This document shows, piece by piece, positions 17,950-27,310 of a stretch of DNA of 29,385 nt. The position numbers and the translations under genes are program-made. Within the stretch, counting starts at the first letter, position 1; each line of letters starts with the position of its first letter. The notes under the pieces were generated by a model, which saw only the letters and a program-made list of their open reading frames with translations, searched no databases and had not been told where the DNA came from. Where the stretch lies: contig JAEWGQ010000164.1 of NCBI GenBank assembly GCA_023388235.1, positions 1 through 29,385 of the forward strand. Reading direction: 5' to 3'. This stretch comes from Actinomycetes bacterium (GTDB lineage: Bacteria; Actinomycetota; Actinomycetes; Actinomycetales; Cellulomonadaceae).

Positions 17950-19674
17950 ATGGCCTGGACCGTCGAGGACGCACCGTGGTGGACGCGAGCCGTCGTCTAC
18001 CAGATCTACCCCCGCTCCTTCCAGGACTCGGACGGTGACGGCGTCGGCGACCTGCGCGGCATCCTGTCCCGGCTGGACCACCTCGAGGCGCTCGGGGTGG
18101 ACGTCGTGTGGCTGTCGCCGATCTACCGGTCGCCGCAGGACGACAACGGGTACGACATCTCCGACTACCAGGACATCGACCCGGTGTTCGGGACGCTGGC
18201 GGACCTGGACGAGCTCATCGCGGCGCTGCACGCGCGCGGGATGAAGCTGCTCATGGACCTCGTGGTCAACCACACGTCCGACGAGCACCCGTGGTTCACC
18301 GAGAGCCGCAGCGGCCCGGACAGCCCGAAGCGCGACTGGTACTGGTGGCGGCCGCCGCGCGACGGCATGGCCCCGGGGCAGCCGGGTGCGGAGCCGACGA
18401 ACTGGCACTCGTTCTTCTCGGGCTCGACGTGGGAGCTGGACGAGGCGTCGGGGGAGTACTACCTGCACCTGTTCAGCCGCAAGCAGCCGGACCTCAACTG
18501 GGAGAACCCCGAGGTCCGCCAGGCCGTGTACGCGATGATGCGCTGGTGGCTGGACCGCGGGGTCGACGGCTTCCGGATGGACGTCATCAACCTCATCTCG
18601 AAGGACACGAGCCTGCCCGACGGGCCGGTCGTCGCCGGCGTGTGGGGTGACGGCACGGCGCACTACACGGACGGCCCGCGGGTGCACGAGTTCCTGCACG
18701 AGATGCACCGCGAGGTGTTCGAGGGCCGCGCGCACGCGCTGCTGACCGTCGGGGAGACCCCGGGCGTGACGCTCGAGGAGGCGCGGCGGTACACCGACCC
18801 GGCGCGGCGCGAGGTCGACATGGTGTTCCAGTTCGAGCACGTGGGCCTCGACCACGGGCCGGGCGGCAAGTTCGACCCGCGGCCGCTGCGGCTGACCGAC
18901 CTCAAGGCGACGTTCGGCCGCTGGCAGGCGGGCCTCGCCGACGCCGGCTGGAACAGCCTGTACTGGGACAACCACGACCAGCCGCGCGTGGTGTCGCGGT
19001 TCGGGGACGACGGCCGCTACCGCAGGGAGTCGGCGAAGGCGCTCGCGACCCTGCTGCACCTGCACCGGGGGACGCCGTACGTCTACCAGGGCGAGGAGCT
19101 CGGGATGACGAACGCGCACTTCACGCGGTTCGACCAGTACCGGGACATCGAGTCCCTGCGCCACGTCGCGCAGGCCCGGGCGCTGGGCTCGGCCACGGAC
19201 GAGCAGCTGCTCGCGGGCCTCGCGGCGACGAGCCGGGACAACGCCCGCACCCCGGTGCAGTGGGACGACTCGCCGCAGGCGGGCTTCACCACGGGCCGGC
19301 CGTGGCTCGCGGTGAACCCGAACCACACGGAGGTCAACGCGGCGGCCGAGCGCGCGGACCCGCAGTCCGTGTTCCACCACCACCGGCGGCTCATCGAGCT
19401 GCGGCACGCCGACCCGGTGGTGGCGCTCGGGGACTTCACGATGCTGCTGCCCGAGGACGAGCAGGTGTACGCGTTCACGCGGTCGCTCGGCGCGGACGCG
19501 CTGCTGGTGGTGGTCAACGTGTCCGGCGACGAGCGTGCGGTGGACCTCGGGGAGGCGTGGCCCGTGGCGGCCGACGGCGGCTGGGGCGACCTCGTGCTCG
19601 GCACGCACGCGGAACCGGGGGAGCCCACGGTGCTGCGGCCCTGGGAGGCACGGGTGGTCCGGCGCCGGCCGTGA
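17950..19674 (+). CDS. GH13 alpha-glucosidase, oligo-1,6-glucosidase type
   Basis: Cytoplasmic glycoside hydrolase family 13 enzyme (no signal peptide) releasing glucose from short alpha-glucans. 574 residues. Start AVVYQIYPRSFQDSDGDGVG. Region I LMDLVVNH; nucleophile Asp211 in GFRMDVIN; acid/base Glu269 in LLTVGETPG; stabiliser Asp343 in YWDNHDQPR; then RDNARTPVQWDDSPQAGFT, typical of the oligo-1,6-glucosidase/maltase group. Val212 right after the nucleophile is the residue found in enzymes preferring alpha-1,6 bonds (maltases carry Thr), so isomaltose-type substrates are likely. Trehalose-6-phosphate hydrolase is a less likely alternative. It shares no pathway with the flanking ilv genes. 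Confidence 0.9.
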   Translation: MAWTVEDAPWWTRAVVYQIYPRSFQDSDGDGVGDLRGILSRLDHLEALGVDVVWLSPIYRSPQDDNGYDISDYQDIDPVFGTLADLDELIAALHARGMKLLMDLVVNHTSDEHPWFTESRSGPDSPKRDWYWWRPPRDGMAPGQPGAEPTNWHSFFSGSTWELDEASGEYYLHLFSRKQPDLNWENPEVRQAVYAMMRWWLDRGVDGFRMDVINLISKDTSLPDGPVVAGVWGDGTAHYTDGPRVHEFLHEMHREVFEGRAHALLTVGETPGVTLEEARRYTDPARREVDMVFQFEHVGLDHGPGGKFDPRPLRLTDLKATFGRWQAGLADAGWNSLYWDNHDQPRVVSRFGDDGRYRRESAKALATLLHLHRGTPYVYQGEELGMTNAHFTRFDQYRDIESLRHVAQARALGSATDEQLLAGLAATSRDNARTPVQWDDSPQAGFTTGRPWLAVNPNHTEVNAAAERADPQSVFHHHRRLIELRHADPVVALGDFTMLLPEDEQVYAFTRSLGADALLVVVNVSGDERAVDLGEAWPVAADGGWGDLVLGTHAEPGEPTVLRPWEARVVRRRP

Positions 19675-19694
19675 GCCCGGTGCCCGGCCCGGGC
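19675..19694. terminator. Possible hairpin between convergent genes
   Basis: GCCCGG (19675-19680) and CCGGGC (19689-19694) around an eight-base loop, directly after the glucosidase stop and ten bases before the lipoprotein stop on the other strand. Short stem, no U-run. Confidence 0.4.
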
Positions 19695-19704
19695 GCCGTC
19701 GGGT

Positions 19705-20361
19705 TCAGGCCATCGAGCGCTGCACGTCCACCACGACGCGCAGCGGGTCCCGCAGCAGGGAGACCTCGTACGGCGCCTGCGGGTCGGTCAGGCCCAGGAA
19801 CACCTGGGTCTGCCCCTCGAACGTCCCCGTGAGCTCGACCGCGGTCACGACCGTGCCCCCGGGTGCGCGCGTCCCGGGGGCCAGCTCCGCCACCCCGGTG
19901 TCCTGCGGGTAGCCGAGCCCCGTCAGGTAGAGCACGAGCACGCCCTCGCCCCCGAGGTCGACGGTGTCCCCGGTGGGGTCCTCGACCGCCACGGGCGCCC
20001 GCTCCACGTGCCAGCCCGGGGTGCCGGTGCCCTCCAGCTCGACCACGACGCGGTCGTACCCGGGGTGCGTGCCGGTGCGCAGCGCCGTGACGGTCAGCAG
20101 CGCGTCCGCGGACGGCTCGGCGTCGGTGCCCGTGCCGGACGCGGGGCCCCCGGCGCCGGGCGGCGCGGACGGGTCGGCACCCGCCGTGGCCGAGGGGCCG
20201 GGCGTGGACGGGCTCGCGGAGGGGTTCGCGGACGGGCTCGCGGACGGGCCCGGCCCGGACGGACCCGGCTCGGGCCCCCCGGCGCCGGCGCAGGCGGTGA
20301 GCAGGGCGAGCGCGGCGGCGGCGGAGCCGGCGAGCAACGGCCGGCGTGCGGGCCCGGTCAT
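19705..20361 (-). CDS. Secreted lipoprotein with AMIN-like domain
   Basis: A 218-residue exported lipoprotein. The N-terminus MTGPARRPLLAGSAAAALAL followed by LTAC is a lipoprotein signal peptide, with the lipidated Cys near residue 27. A Ser/Pro/Ala/Gly-rich linker (residues ~30-85) leads to a C-terminal beta-rich domain (LRTGTHPGYDRVVVELEG, LYLTGLGYPQDTGVAEL, TFEGQTQVFLGLTDPQAPYE, DPLRVVVDVQ), the pattern of AMIN-like domains of actinobacterial envelope proteins. Function unknown; perhaps cell-wall binding. ATG 20361 is six bases after TACTCT on the minus strand (20373-20368), leaderless. It is divergent from the ilvBNC operon. Confidence 0.82.
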   Translation of the reverse strand: MTGPARRPLLAGSAAAALALLTACAGAGGPEPGPSGPGPSASPSANPSASPSTPGPSATAGADPSAPPGAGGPASGTGTDAEPSADALLTVTALRTGTHPGYDRVVVELEGTGTPGWHVERAPVAVEDPTGDTVDLGGEGVLVLYLTGLGYPQDTGVAELAPGTRAPGGTVVTAVELTGTFEGQTQVFLGLTDPQAPYEVSLLRDPLRVVVDVQRSMA

Positions 20362-20367
20362 GGCCCG

Positions 20368-20373
20368 AGAGTA
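20368..20373 (-). promoter_or_regulatory. -10 box TACTCT of the lipoprotein gene, leaderless
   Basis: TACTCT on the minus strand, six bases before the ATG. Confidence 0.5.
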
Positions 20374-20424
20374 GGCCGCACCGGCGGACGCGGCCCGGCG
20401 GCCCTGCCGACGCGACCGGGACCC

Positions 20425-20459
20425 TCTCACCACGTGGACCCGTGGACCACGATGTGAGA
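20425..20459. promoter_or_regulatory. Imperfect palindrome upstream of the ilvBNC promoter
   Basis: TCTCACCACGTGGACC (20425-20440) and GGACCACGATGTGAGA (20444-20459) are inverted copies matching at 13 of 16 positions, with a three-base centre. The right half contains CCACNATNTG, reminiscent of sites for NdgR/LtbR, the IclR-type leucine-biosynthesis regulators of actinobacteria. CGTGGACC is also tandemly repeated at 20433-20448. The centre is about 69 bases before the predicted transcription start. Protein identity is inferred. Confidence 0.5.
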
Positions 20460-20474
20460 CGGCAGGGGCGGGGC

Positions 20475-20503
20475 GTGACACCGGCACGGGGGCGGCGTAG
20501 GGT
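20475..20503 (+). promoter_or_regulatory. Promoter of the ilvB leader and ilvBNC
   Basis: GTGACA (-35, 20475-20480), a 17-base spacer, then TAGGGT (-10, 20498-20503). The predicted start falls at 20510-20511, the A of the leader-peptide ATG. Confidence 0.7.
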
Positions 20504-20510
20504 CACCGGC

Positions 20511-20555
20511 ATGCGGACGAACCTCCTCGTAGTACTTCCCGGGCGCGCCGGCTAG
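20511..20555 (+). CDS. ilvB leader peptide ([14 protein letters not shown])
   Basis: A 14-codon reading frame between the ilvBNC promoter and a U-tract terminator. Five consecutive codons specify Leu-Leu-Val-Val-Leu (CTC CTC GTA GTA CTT), amino acids of the pathway; GTA and CTT are rare codons in this GC-rich genome, which would sharpen stalling when charged tRNA runs low. The ATG coincides with the predicted transcription start, so the leader is probably translated leaderless. Attenuation of ilvB by such peptides is known in Corynebacterium and inferred in other actinobacteria. Confidence 0.8.
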   Translation: MRTNLLVVLPGRAG

Positions 20556-20588
20556 AGCCACGCACGGAAGGCTTCGTCAGCGCGCGCA

Positions 20589-20626
20589 CCCCTCGACCGG
20601 CCCACCCCGGGCCCGAGGGGTTTTTT
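20589..20626 (+). terminator. Attenuator terminator of ilvBNC
   Basis: CCCCTCG (20589-20595) pairs with CGAGGGG (20614-20620); after a three-base bulge GGCCC (20599-20603) pairs with GGGCC (20609-20613) around a five-base loop; six T follow (20621-20626). Upstream, CCGG (20548-20551) plus GAG (20555-20557) could pair with the terminator's 5' arm as an antiterminator, and GCGCGC at 20543-20548 with 20580-20585; which of these is used cannot be settled by eye. Confidence 0.8.
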
Positions 20627-20695
20627 CGTGCCGACGGCGAGCCGGCCGGCACCACCGCAGGACGCACCACCCCGCACCGACGCCAGGAGACACCG

Positions 20696-22552
20696 ATGGT
20701 CCAGGGCCCCCACCCGGCACCTCCCCGCAGGCCCGCGCCGCCCGCCGCCGCGGGCGCGACCCCCGAGCCGCGCACCGACGCCCCGCTGCGCGCCGTCGTC
20801 ACCGAGCAGGTCACCGGCGCGAAGTCGATCGTCCGCTCGCTCGAGGAGGCCGGCGCCGAGGTCGTCTTCGGCATCCCCGGCGGCGCGATCCTGCCCACGT
20901 ACGACCCGCTGATGGACTCCACCCGGCTGCGGCACATCCTCGTGCGGCACGAGCAGGGCGGCGGGCACGCCGCCACGGGGTACGCGCAGGCCACCGGCAA
21001 GGTGGGCGTCTGCATGGCGACCTCCGGGCCCGGCGCCACGAACCTCGTCACCCCGATCGCCGACGCGAACATGGACTCGATCCCGCTGGTCGCGATCACC
21101 GGGCAGGTCGGCGCGTCGCTGATCGGCACGGACGCGTTCCAGGAGGCCGACATCGTCGGCATCACGCTGCCGATCACCAAGCACAACTACCTGGTGACCG
21201 ACCCCGCCGACATCCCGCGGACGATCGCCGAGGCGTTCCACATCGCGTCGACCGGCCGGCCGGGGCCCGTGCTCGTGGACATCGCGAAGTCCGCGATGCA
21301 GACGGACACGACGTTCAGCTGGCCGCAGCAGCTCGACCTGCCGGGCTACCACCCCGTGACGAAGCCGCACGGCAAGCAGATCCGCGAGGCCGCCCGGCTG
21401 CTCGCCACCGCCCGCCGGCCGGTCCTCATGGTCGGCGGCGGCGTGATCCGCTCGGGCGCGTCGGCCGAGCTGCGCCGCCTGGTGGACGCCTCCGGCGCGG
21501 CCGTCGTCACGACGCTCATGGCCCGCGGCGCCCTGCCCGACACGCACCCGCAGAACCTCGGCATGCCCGGCATGCACGGCACGGTGGCCGCCGTGGCCGC
21601 GCTGCAGAAGGCCGACCTGGTGGTGGCCCTCGGCGCGCGGTTCGACGACCGCGTCACCGGCAAGCTGTCGTCGTTCGCGCCGAACGCCGCCGTGGTGCAC
21701 GCCGACATCGACCCGGCGGAGATCGGCAAGAACCGAGCGGTGGACGTCCCGATCGTGGGCGACCTGCGCGAGGTCATCACCGACCTGCTGCCCGAGCTGG
21801 CGCGCGAGCACGCGCACCACGGGCAGCCGGACCTCGAGGCGTGGTGGCAGCAGATCGACTCGTGGCGCGAGACGTTCCCGCTCGGGTACGACGAGCCCAG
21901 CGACGGGCACCTGGCGCCGCAGCACGTCATCTCCCGCATCGGCGAGATCTCCGGCCCGGAGTCGATCTTCGTGGCGGGCGTCGGGCAGCACCAGATGTGG
22001 GCGGCCCAGTTCATCCGCTACCAGCGGCCGAACTCCTGGCTGAACTCCGGCGGGCTCGGGACGATGGGCTTCTCGGTGCCGGCGGCCATGGGGGCGAAGG
22101 TCGGCGACCCGTCGCGCACCGTGTGGGCGATCGACGGCGACGGCTGCTTCCAGATGACCAACCAGGAGCTCGCCACCTGCACGATCAACGACATCCCGAT
22201 CAAGGTGGCGGTGATCAACAACTCCTCGCTCGGCATGGTCCGGCAGTGGCAGACCCTGTTCTACGAGTCCCGGTACTCGAACACCGACCTGCACACCGGC
22301 CACGGCACCGTGCACGTCCCGGACTTCGTCAAGCTCGCCGACGCCTACGGGGCGGTCGGCCTGCGCTGCGAGACGGCGGGCGACGTGGACGCGACGATCC
22401 GCCGGGCCATGGAGATCGACGACCGGCCCGTGGTGGTCGACTTCACGGTCTCCCGGGACGCGATGGTATGGCCGATGGTCGCCGCCGGCGTGAGCAACGA
22501 CGACATCCAGTACGCCCGGGGCATCAGCCCGGCGTGGGACCGCGAAGACTAG
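20696..22552 (+). CDS. ilvB: Acetolactate synthase large (catalytic) subunit
   Basis: ThDP enzyme condensing two pyruvates to acetolactate, or pyruvate with 2-oxobutyrate to acetohydroxybutyrate: the first common step of Val/Leu and Ile synthesis. 618 residues, as in M. tuberculosis IlvB1. After a Pro/Ala-rich N-terminal ~35 residues: [16 protein letters not shown]; catalytic Glu86 in [18 protein letters not shown]/central domain ([23 protein letters not shown]); ThDP motif GDG at 481-483 continuing to [15 protein letters not shown] 20696 has AGGAGA at 20685-20690. The gene lies behind the attenuator and is followed by ilvN after 13 bases. Confidence 0.97.
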   Translation: MVQGPHPAPPRRPAPPAAAGATPEPRTDAPLRAVVTEQVTGAKSIVRSLEEAGAEVVFGIPGGAILPTYDPLMDSTRLRHILVRHEQGGGHAATGYAQATGKVGVCMATSGPGATNLVTPIADANMDSIPLVAITGQVGASLIGTDAFQEADIVGITLPITKHNYLVTDPADIPRTIAEAFHIASTGRPGPVLVDIAKSAMQTDTTFSWPQQLDLPGYHPVTKPHGKQIREAARLLATARRPVLMVGGGVIRSGASAELRRLVDASGAAVVTTLMARGALPDTHPQNLGMPGMHGTVAAVAALQKADLVVALGARFDDRVTGKLSSFAPNAAVVHADIDPAEIGKNRAVDVPIVGDLREVITDLLPELAREHAHHGQPDLEAWWQQIDSWRETFPLGYDEPSDGHLAPQHVISRIGEISGPESIFVAGVGQHQMWAAQFIRYQRPNSWLNSGGLGTMGFSVPAAMGAKVGDPSRTVWAIDGDGCFQMTNQELATCTINDIPIKVAVINNSSLGMVRQWQTLFYESRYSNTDLHTGHGTVHVPDFVKLADAYGAVGLRCETAGDVDATIRRAMEIDDRPVVVDFTVSRDAMVWPMVAAGVSNDDIQYARGISPAWDRED

Positions 22553-24160
<1,608 letters not shown>

Positions 24161-24182
24161 CCCCCGGACGCCTCCGCCGAGC

Positions 24183-24228
24183 GGAGGGACCCGCCCGACA
24201 CGCCCGGCGTGCCGCGGCGGGTCCCTCC
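24183..24228 (+). terminator. Hairpin terminator of ilvBNC
   Basis: GGAGGGACCCGCC (24183-24195) pairs perfectly with GGCGGGTCCCTCC (24216-24228); inside the 20-base loop CACGC/GCGTG form a second stem. It starts 22 bases after the ilvC stop. No U-run. Confidence 0.75.
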
Positions 24229-24244
24229 ACCCGGCGCACCCGGG

Positions 24245-24250
24245 GAGGAT
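24245..24250 (+). promoter_or_regulatory. -10-like box GAGGAT of the ASCH gene, leaderless
   Basis: GAGGAT followed by seven bases and ATG 24258. GGGGAGGAT could also act as a Shine-Dalgarno, so either mode is possible. Confidence 0.35.
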
Positions 24251-24257
24251 GGGACGC

Positions 24258-24797
24258 ATGACGGACCACCCGCACGACGGCCACGCGGCCGACCAGGCCG
24301 ACGCGATCCTCGCCTTCTGGGAGGTCGCGCGGGTGCGCGCCGGCGTGGTCCGGCTCGCGGCGGTGACCGGGCCCGACGTGCGCGGGACGCTCGTGCCGCC
24401 GGCCTGGTCGTTCGGCGACGACCCGGCGCTCGCGGACCAGCTGCTCGGGCTCGTGCTGGACGGGGTGAAGACCGGCACGTCGACGGCGCTGGCGGAGCTG
24501 ACCCACGCCGGCGAGCCGCTGCCCGAGAAGGGCGACCTGTCGATCCTGCTGGACGGGTCGGGGCGTCCCGGCGCGCTGATCCGGACCACCCGCGTGGCGA
24601 CGGTGCCGTTCGACGAGGTCGGCGAGGAGTTCGCGGCGTCCGAGGGCGAGGACGACCGGTCGCTGGCGTCGTGGCGCGCCGAGCACGAGAGGTACTGGCG
24701 GCGCGTGCTCGGGCCGCTGGGGGAGGAGTTCGCCCCGGACATGCCCGTGGTCACCGAGCGGTTCGAGCTGCTCTACCCCCGCGCGTCCGACCGGTGA
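24258..24797 (+). CDS. ASCH-domain protein
   Basis: A 179-residue soluble protein with the PUA-like ASCH fold: LVLDGVKTGTSTALAELTHA, PLPEKGDLSILLDGSGRPGA, LIRTTRVATVPFDEVGEEFA and EDDRSLASWRAEHERYWRR are the hallmark segments (the GxKTxT loop and the Exx..S..W..H..Y stretch). ASCH proteins are thought to bind RNA; some relatives are N4-acetylcytidine amidohydrolases or ribonucleases, and none of these is proven for this one. ATG 24258 is preferred over longer frames that run back into the ilvC terminator. It lies between ilvC and leuB with no obvious pathway link. Confidence 0.85.
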   Translation: MTDHPHDGHAADQADAILAFWEVARVRAGVVRLAAVTGPDVRGTLVPPAWSFGDDPALADQLLGLVLDGVKTGTSTALAELTHAGEPLPEKGDLSILLDGSGRPGALIRTTRVATVPFDEVGEEFAASEGEDDRSLASWRAEHERYWRRVLGPLGEEFAPDMPVVTERFELLYPRASDR

Positions 24798-24828
24798 GAC
24801 GGTGAGTCCGCTGAGTGGGACGGGTCGG

Positions 24829-24834
24829 TAGGGT
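24829..24834 (+). promoter_or_regulatory. -10 box TAGGGT of leuB, leaderless
   Basis: TAGGGT then seven bases and ATG 24842; same sequence and spacing as the ilvB leader promoter, but no leader peptide. Confidence 0.55.
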
Positions 24835-24841
24835 CGGGGGC

Positions 24842-25885
24842 ATGGCGCAGCAGATCAACCTGGCGGTCGTCGCGGGTGACGGCATCGGCACCGAGGTCGT
24901 GGAGCAGGGCCTGCTCGCGCTCGAGGCGGCCCTGTCCGGCACGGGCAGCACCCTCACCACCACGGACTTCGACCTGGGCGCCCGCCGCTGGCACGCGACC
25001 GGCGAGACCCTGACCGACGAGGACCTGGCCGCGATCCGCGCGCACGACGCGATCCTGCTCGGCGCGATCGGCGACCCGGGCGTCCCGTCCGGCGTGCTCG
25101 AGCGCGGGCTGCTCCTGCGGCTGCGGTTCGCGCTCGACCACTACGTGAACCTGCGCCCCGCGAAGCTGTACCCGGGCGTCGCGTCCCCGCTGGCCGACCC
25201 GGGCGCGGTGGACTTCGTCGTCGTCCGCGAGGGCACCGAGGGCCCGTACGTCGGCAACGGCGGCGCGATCCGCGTCGGCACCCCGCACGAGGTCGCCAAC
25301 GAGGTCAGCGTGAACACCGCGTACGGCGTCGAGCGCGTGGTGCGCGACGCGTTCGCCCGCGCCGCCGCCCGCCCGCGCCGCAAGCTCACCCTGGTGCACA
25401 AGCACAACGTCCTCGTGCACGCCGGCCACCTGTGGCGGCGCACCGTCGAGGCCGTGAACGCGGAGTTCCCCGACGTCACCGTGGACTACCTGCACGTGGA
25501 CGCCGCGACGATCTTCCTCGTCACCGACCCCGCGCGGTTCGACGTGATCGTCACCGACAACCTGTTCGGCGACATCCTCACCGACCTGGCCGGCGCGATC
25601 GTCGGCGGCATCGGGCTCGCGGCGTCCGCGAACATCAACCCCGACCGCACCACGCCGAGCATGTTCGAGCCGGTGCACGGGTCCGCCCCGGACATCGCCG
25701 GGCAGGGCAAGGCCGACCCGACCGCGACGGTGCTGTCCGTCGCCCTGCTGCTCGAGCACCTGGGCGAGCACGACGCCGCCGCCCGCGTCGAGGCCGCCGT
25801 CGCGGCGGACGTGGCGGAGCGCGGCGGGCGAGTACGGTCGACGGCCGAGGTGGGCAAGGACCTCGCCGCGCGCATCGCCGGCTGA
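24842..25885 (+). CDS. leuB: 3-Isopropylmalate dehydrogenase
   Basis: NAD+-dependent oxidative decarboxylation of 3-isopropylmalate in leucine synthesis. 347 residues. Visible: [40 protein letters not shown], with the substrate-loop Leu and Arg residues typical of [64 protein letters not shown] (metal Asp residues); and [20 protein letters not shown], the NAD-binding stretch. The leaderless ATG 24842 begins the conserved strand. It resembles the mycobacterial form. leuA and leuCD are not in the window. Tartrate dehydrogenase relatives exist, but the context supports LeuB. Confidence 0.95.
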   Translation: MAQQINLAVVAGDGIGTEVVEQGLLALEAALSGTGSTLTTTDFDLGARRWHATGETLTDEDLAAIRAHDAILLGAIGDPGVPSGVLERGLLLRLRFALDHYVNLRPAKLYPGVASPLADPGAVDFVVVREGTEGPYVGNGGAIRVGTPHEVANEVSVNTAYGVERVVRDAFARAAARPRRKLTLVHKHNVLVHAGHLWRRTVEAVNAEFPDVTVDYLHVDAATIFLVTDPARFDVIVTDNLFGDILTDLAGAIVGGIGLAASANINPDRTTPSMFEPVHGSAPDIAGQGKADPTATVLSVALLLEHLGEHDAAARVEAAVAADVAERGGRVRSTAEVGKDLAARIAG

Positions 25886-25935
25886 GCGCCGCCCGCGCGG
25901 GTCGCCGCGCCTGTCCACCCCGGCCGTCGCCCAGG

Positions 25936-25941
25936 TACCGT
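25936..25941 (+). promoter_or_regulatory. -10 box TACCGT of ilvE
   Basis: TACCGT 29 bases before ATG 25971; a GAAAGG Shine-Dalgarno (25958-25963) sits in the short leader, which decides this ATG over the in-frame GTG at 25956. Confidence 0.5.
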
Positions 25942-25970
25942 CAGACCGACTCCTGGTGAAAGGCCGACCG

Positions 25971-27071
25971 ATGAGCATCTCCGACACCGACCTCGCGTTC
26001 GAGGTCCACCGCACCGACACCCCGACGCCCGACGCCGAGCGGGAGTCGCTGCTCGCCACGCCGAAGTTCGGCACCGTGTTCACCGACCACATGGCGCGCG
26101 TCTCCTGGACGCACGGGCTGGGGTGGCACGACCGCCGCGTGGAGAAGTACGGCCCCCTGCAGCTCGACCCGGCCACCGCGGTCCTGCACTACGCCCAGGA
26201 GATCTTCGAGGGCCTCAAGGCGTACCGGCACGCCGACGGCTCGGTGTGGACCTTCCGGCCGACCGCGAACGCCGAGCGCCTCCAGCGCTCCGCCCACCGC
26301 CTCGCCCTGCCCGCGCTGCCGACCGAGGACTTCCTCGCGTCGATCACCGCGCTGGTGCGCACCGACCTGGACTGGGTGCCGTCGGGGGAGGAGACCTCCC
26401 TGTACCTGCGGCCGTTCATGTACGCGTCCGAGGCGTTCCTGGGCGTGCGGCCCAGCCTGGAGGCCGAGTACCTGGTCATCGCGTCCCCGGTCGGCTCGTA
26501 CTTCGCCGGCGGCGTGCAGCCGGTGTCGATCTGGGTGTCCGAGGACTACGCGCGCGCCGCGGCCGGCGGCACCGGCGCGGCCAAGTGCGGCGGCAACTAC
26601 GCCGCGAGCCTGCTCCCGCAGCAGGAGGCGTACGCCCGCGGCTGCGAGCAGGTCTGCTTCCTCGACGCCGCCACCGGCACGCTGCTCGAGGAGCTCGGCG
26701 GCATGAACGTGTTCGTCGTCGGCGCCGACGGCGCGGTGTCCACGCCGCGGCTGACCGGCTCGATCCTCGAGGGCGTCACGCGGTCCTCGATCCTGCAGCT
26801 GCTCACCGAGGACGGCCGCGAGGTCACCGAGCGCGACATCCCGCTGGCCGAGCTGCTGGCCGGCCTGCGCGACGGGAGCATCGCCGAGGTGTTCGCCTGC
26901 GGGACCGCCGCCGTGGTGACGCCCATCGGGCGGCTGGCCGGCACCGACTTCGACGTGACCGTCGGCGACGGCGCGGCCGGCCCGGTCATGCAGAGCATCC
27001 GCGAGCGGCTCACCGACATCCAGTACGGCCGCGCCGCGGACCCGCACGGCTGGATGCACCGCCTGGTCTGA
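25971..27071 (+). CDS. ilvE: Branched-chain amino acid aminotransferase
   Basis: PLP enzyme that transfers the amino group from glutamate to the keto acids of valine, leucine and isoleucine, the last step for all three. 366 residues, the long class IV form. Visible: FGTVFTDHMARVSWTHGLGW; YGPLQLDPATAVLHYAQEIF; EGLKAYRHADGSVWTFRPTA; PLP Lys205 in AAKCGGNYAASLLPQQEA; LEELGGMNVFVV; FACGTAAVVTPIG, the phosphate-binding segment. Start at ATG 25971 with GAAAGG. Single gene, with its own -10, followed by a short GC hairpin. Confidence 0.96.
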   Translation: MSISDTDLAFEVHRTDTPTPDAERESLLATPKFGTVFTDHMARVSWTHGLGWHDRRVEKYGPLQLDPATAVLHYAQEIFEGLKAYRHADGSVWTFRPTANAERLQRSAHRLALPALPTEDFLASITALVRTDLDWVPSGEETSLYLRPFMYASEAFLGVRPSLEAEYLVIASPVGSYFAGGVQPVSIWVSEDYARAAAGGTGAAKCGGNYAASLLPQQEAYARGCEQVCFLDAATGTLLEELGGMNVFVVGADGAVSTPRLTGSILEGVTRSSILQLLTEDGREVTERDIPLAELLAGLRDGSIAEVFACGTAAVVTPIGRLAGTDFDVTVGDGAAGPVMQSIRERLTDIQYGRAADPHGWMHRLV

Positions 27072-27085
27072 CCGCCGGGCGCCGG

Positions 27086-27111
27086 CCCCGTCCCGCACGG
27101 TGGACGGGGCT
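27086..27111 (+). terminator. Hairpin terminator of ilvE
   Basis: GCCCCGTCC (27086-27094) pairs with GGACGGGGC (27103-27111) around an eight-base loop, 15 bases after the ilvE stop. No U-run. Its last base overlaps the -35 of the cimA promoter. Confidence 0.6.
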
Positions 27112-27138
27112 GACGCCGGGCGTGACGTGTGCCACCAT
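27111..27138 (+). promoter_or_regulatory. Promoter of the cimA leader and cimA
   Basis: CTGACG (27111-27116), 16 bases, CACCAT (27133-27138). The start is predicted at about 27145, the A of the leader ATG: the same geometry as the ilvB leader promoter. Confidence 0.6.
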
Positions 27139-27144
27139 GAGCGC

Positions 27145-27174
27145 ATGTCCGGTCTCCCGATCGTCATCGCCTAG
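27145..27174 (+). CDS. cimA leader peptide (MSGLPIVIA)
   Basis: A nine-codon frame ending in TAG, with Leu-Pro-Ile-Val-Ile (CTC CCG ATC GTC ATC). Isoleucine, the end product that cimA serves, would be sensed by two of its codons. It is followed directly by a 9-bp hairpin and then a U-tract terminator. The ATG coincides with the predicted transcription start. An upstream ATG at 27137 in another frame reads into cimA without pathway codons and overlaps the -10, so it is not preferred. Confidence 0.75.
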   Translation: MSGLPIVIA

Positions 27175-27203
27175 CGCGTCCGCCCCCACCCCCCGCGGAC
27201 GCG
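27175..27203 (+). promoter_or_regulatory. First hairpin of the cimA attenuator
   Basis: CGCGTCCGC (27175-27183) pairs perfectly with GCGGACGCG (27195-27203), starting at the base after the leader stop codon. Its loop and next base, ACCCCCCG (27188-27195), can instead pair over eight bases with CGGGGGGT (27219-27226), the 3' arm of the terminator. This gives a ready switch between structures. Confidence 0.65.
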
Positions 27204-27205
27204 CC

Positions 27206-27232
27206 GACCTCCCGAACCCGGGGGGTCTTTTT
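27206..27232 (+). terminator. Attenuator terminator of cimA
   Basis: GACCTCCCG (27206-27214) pairs with CGGGGGGTC (27219-27227), nine pairs including one G-U, with a four-base loop (AACC), then TTTTT (27228-27232). It lies about 80 bases before the cimA start. Confidence 0.8.
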
Positions 27233-27310
27233 GTTGCTCGACCCCGTGCGCCGACCCGGCGCGCACCCGGCACACCTCGCACCGTCCCCTCGCCGAGAGA
27301 AGCCCGCCCC

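Noticed and set aside
14141..17974. Very long open frame on the minus strand opposite the two ilvD genes
   Set aside because: Its product is a low-complexity Arg/Ala/His/Val-rich string with no domain, while both ilvD proteins are read unambiguously on the plus strand. High GC removes stop codons from shadow frames.
27137..27310. An in-frame extension of cimA starting at ATG 27137 (MSACPVSRSS...)
   Set aside because: It would be translated through the attenuator hairpins, has no family similarity and overlaps the -10; the alternative frame MSGLPIVIA makes regulatory sense, and GTG 27311 fits the family start.
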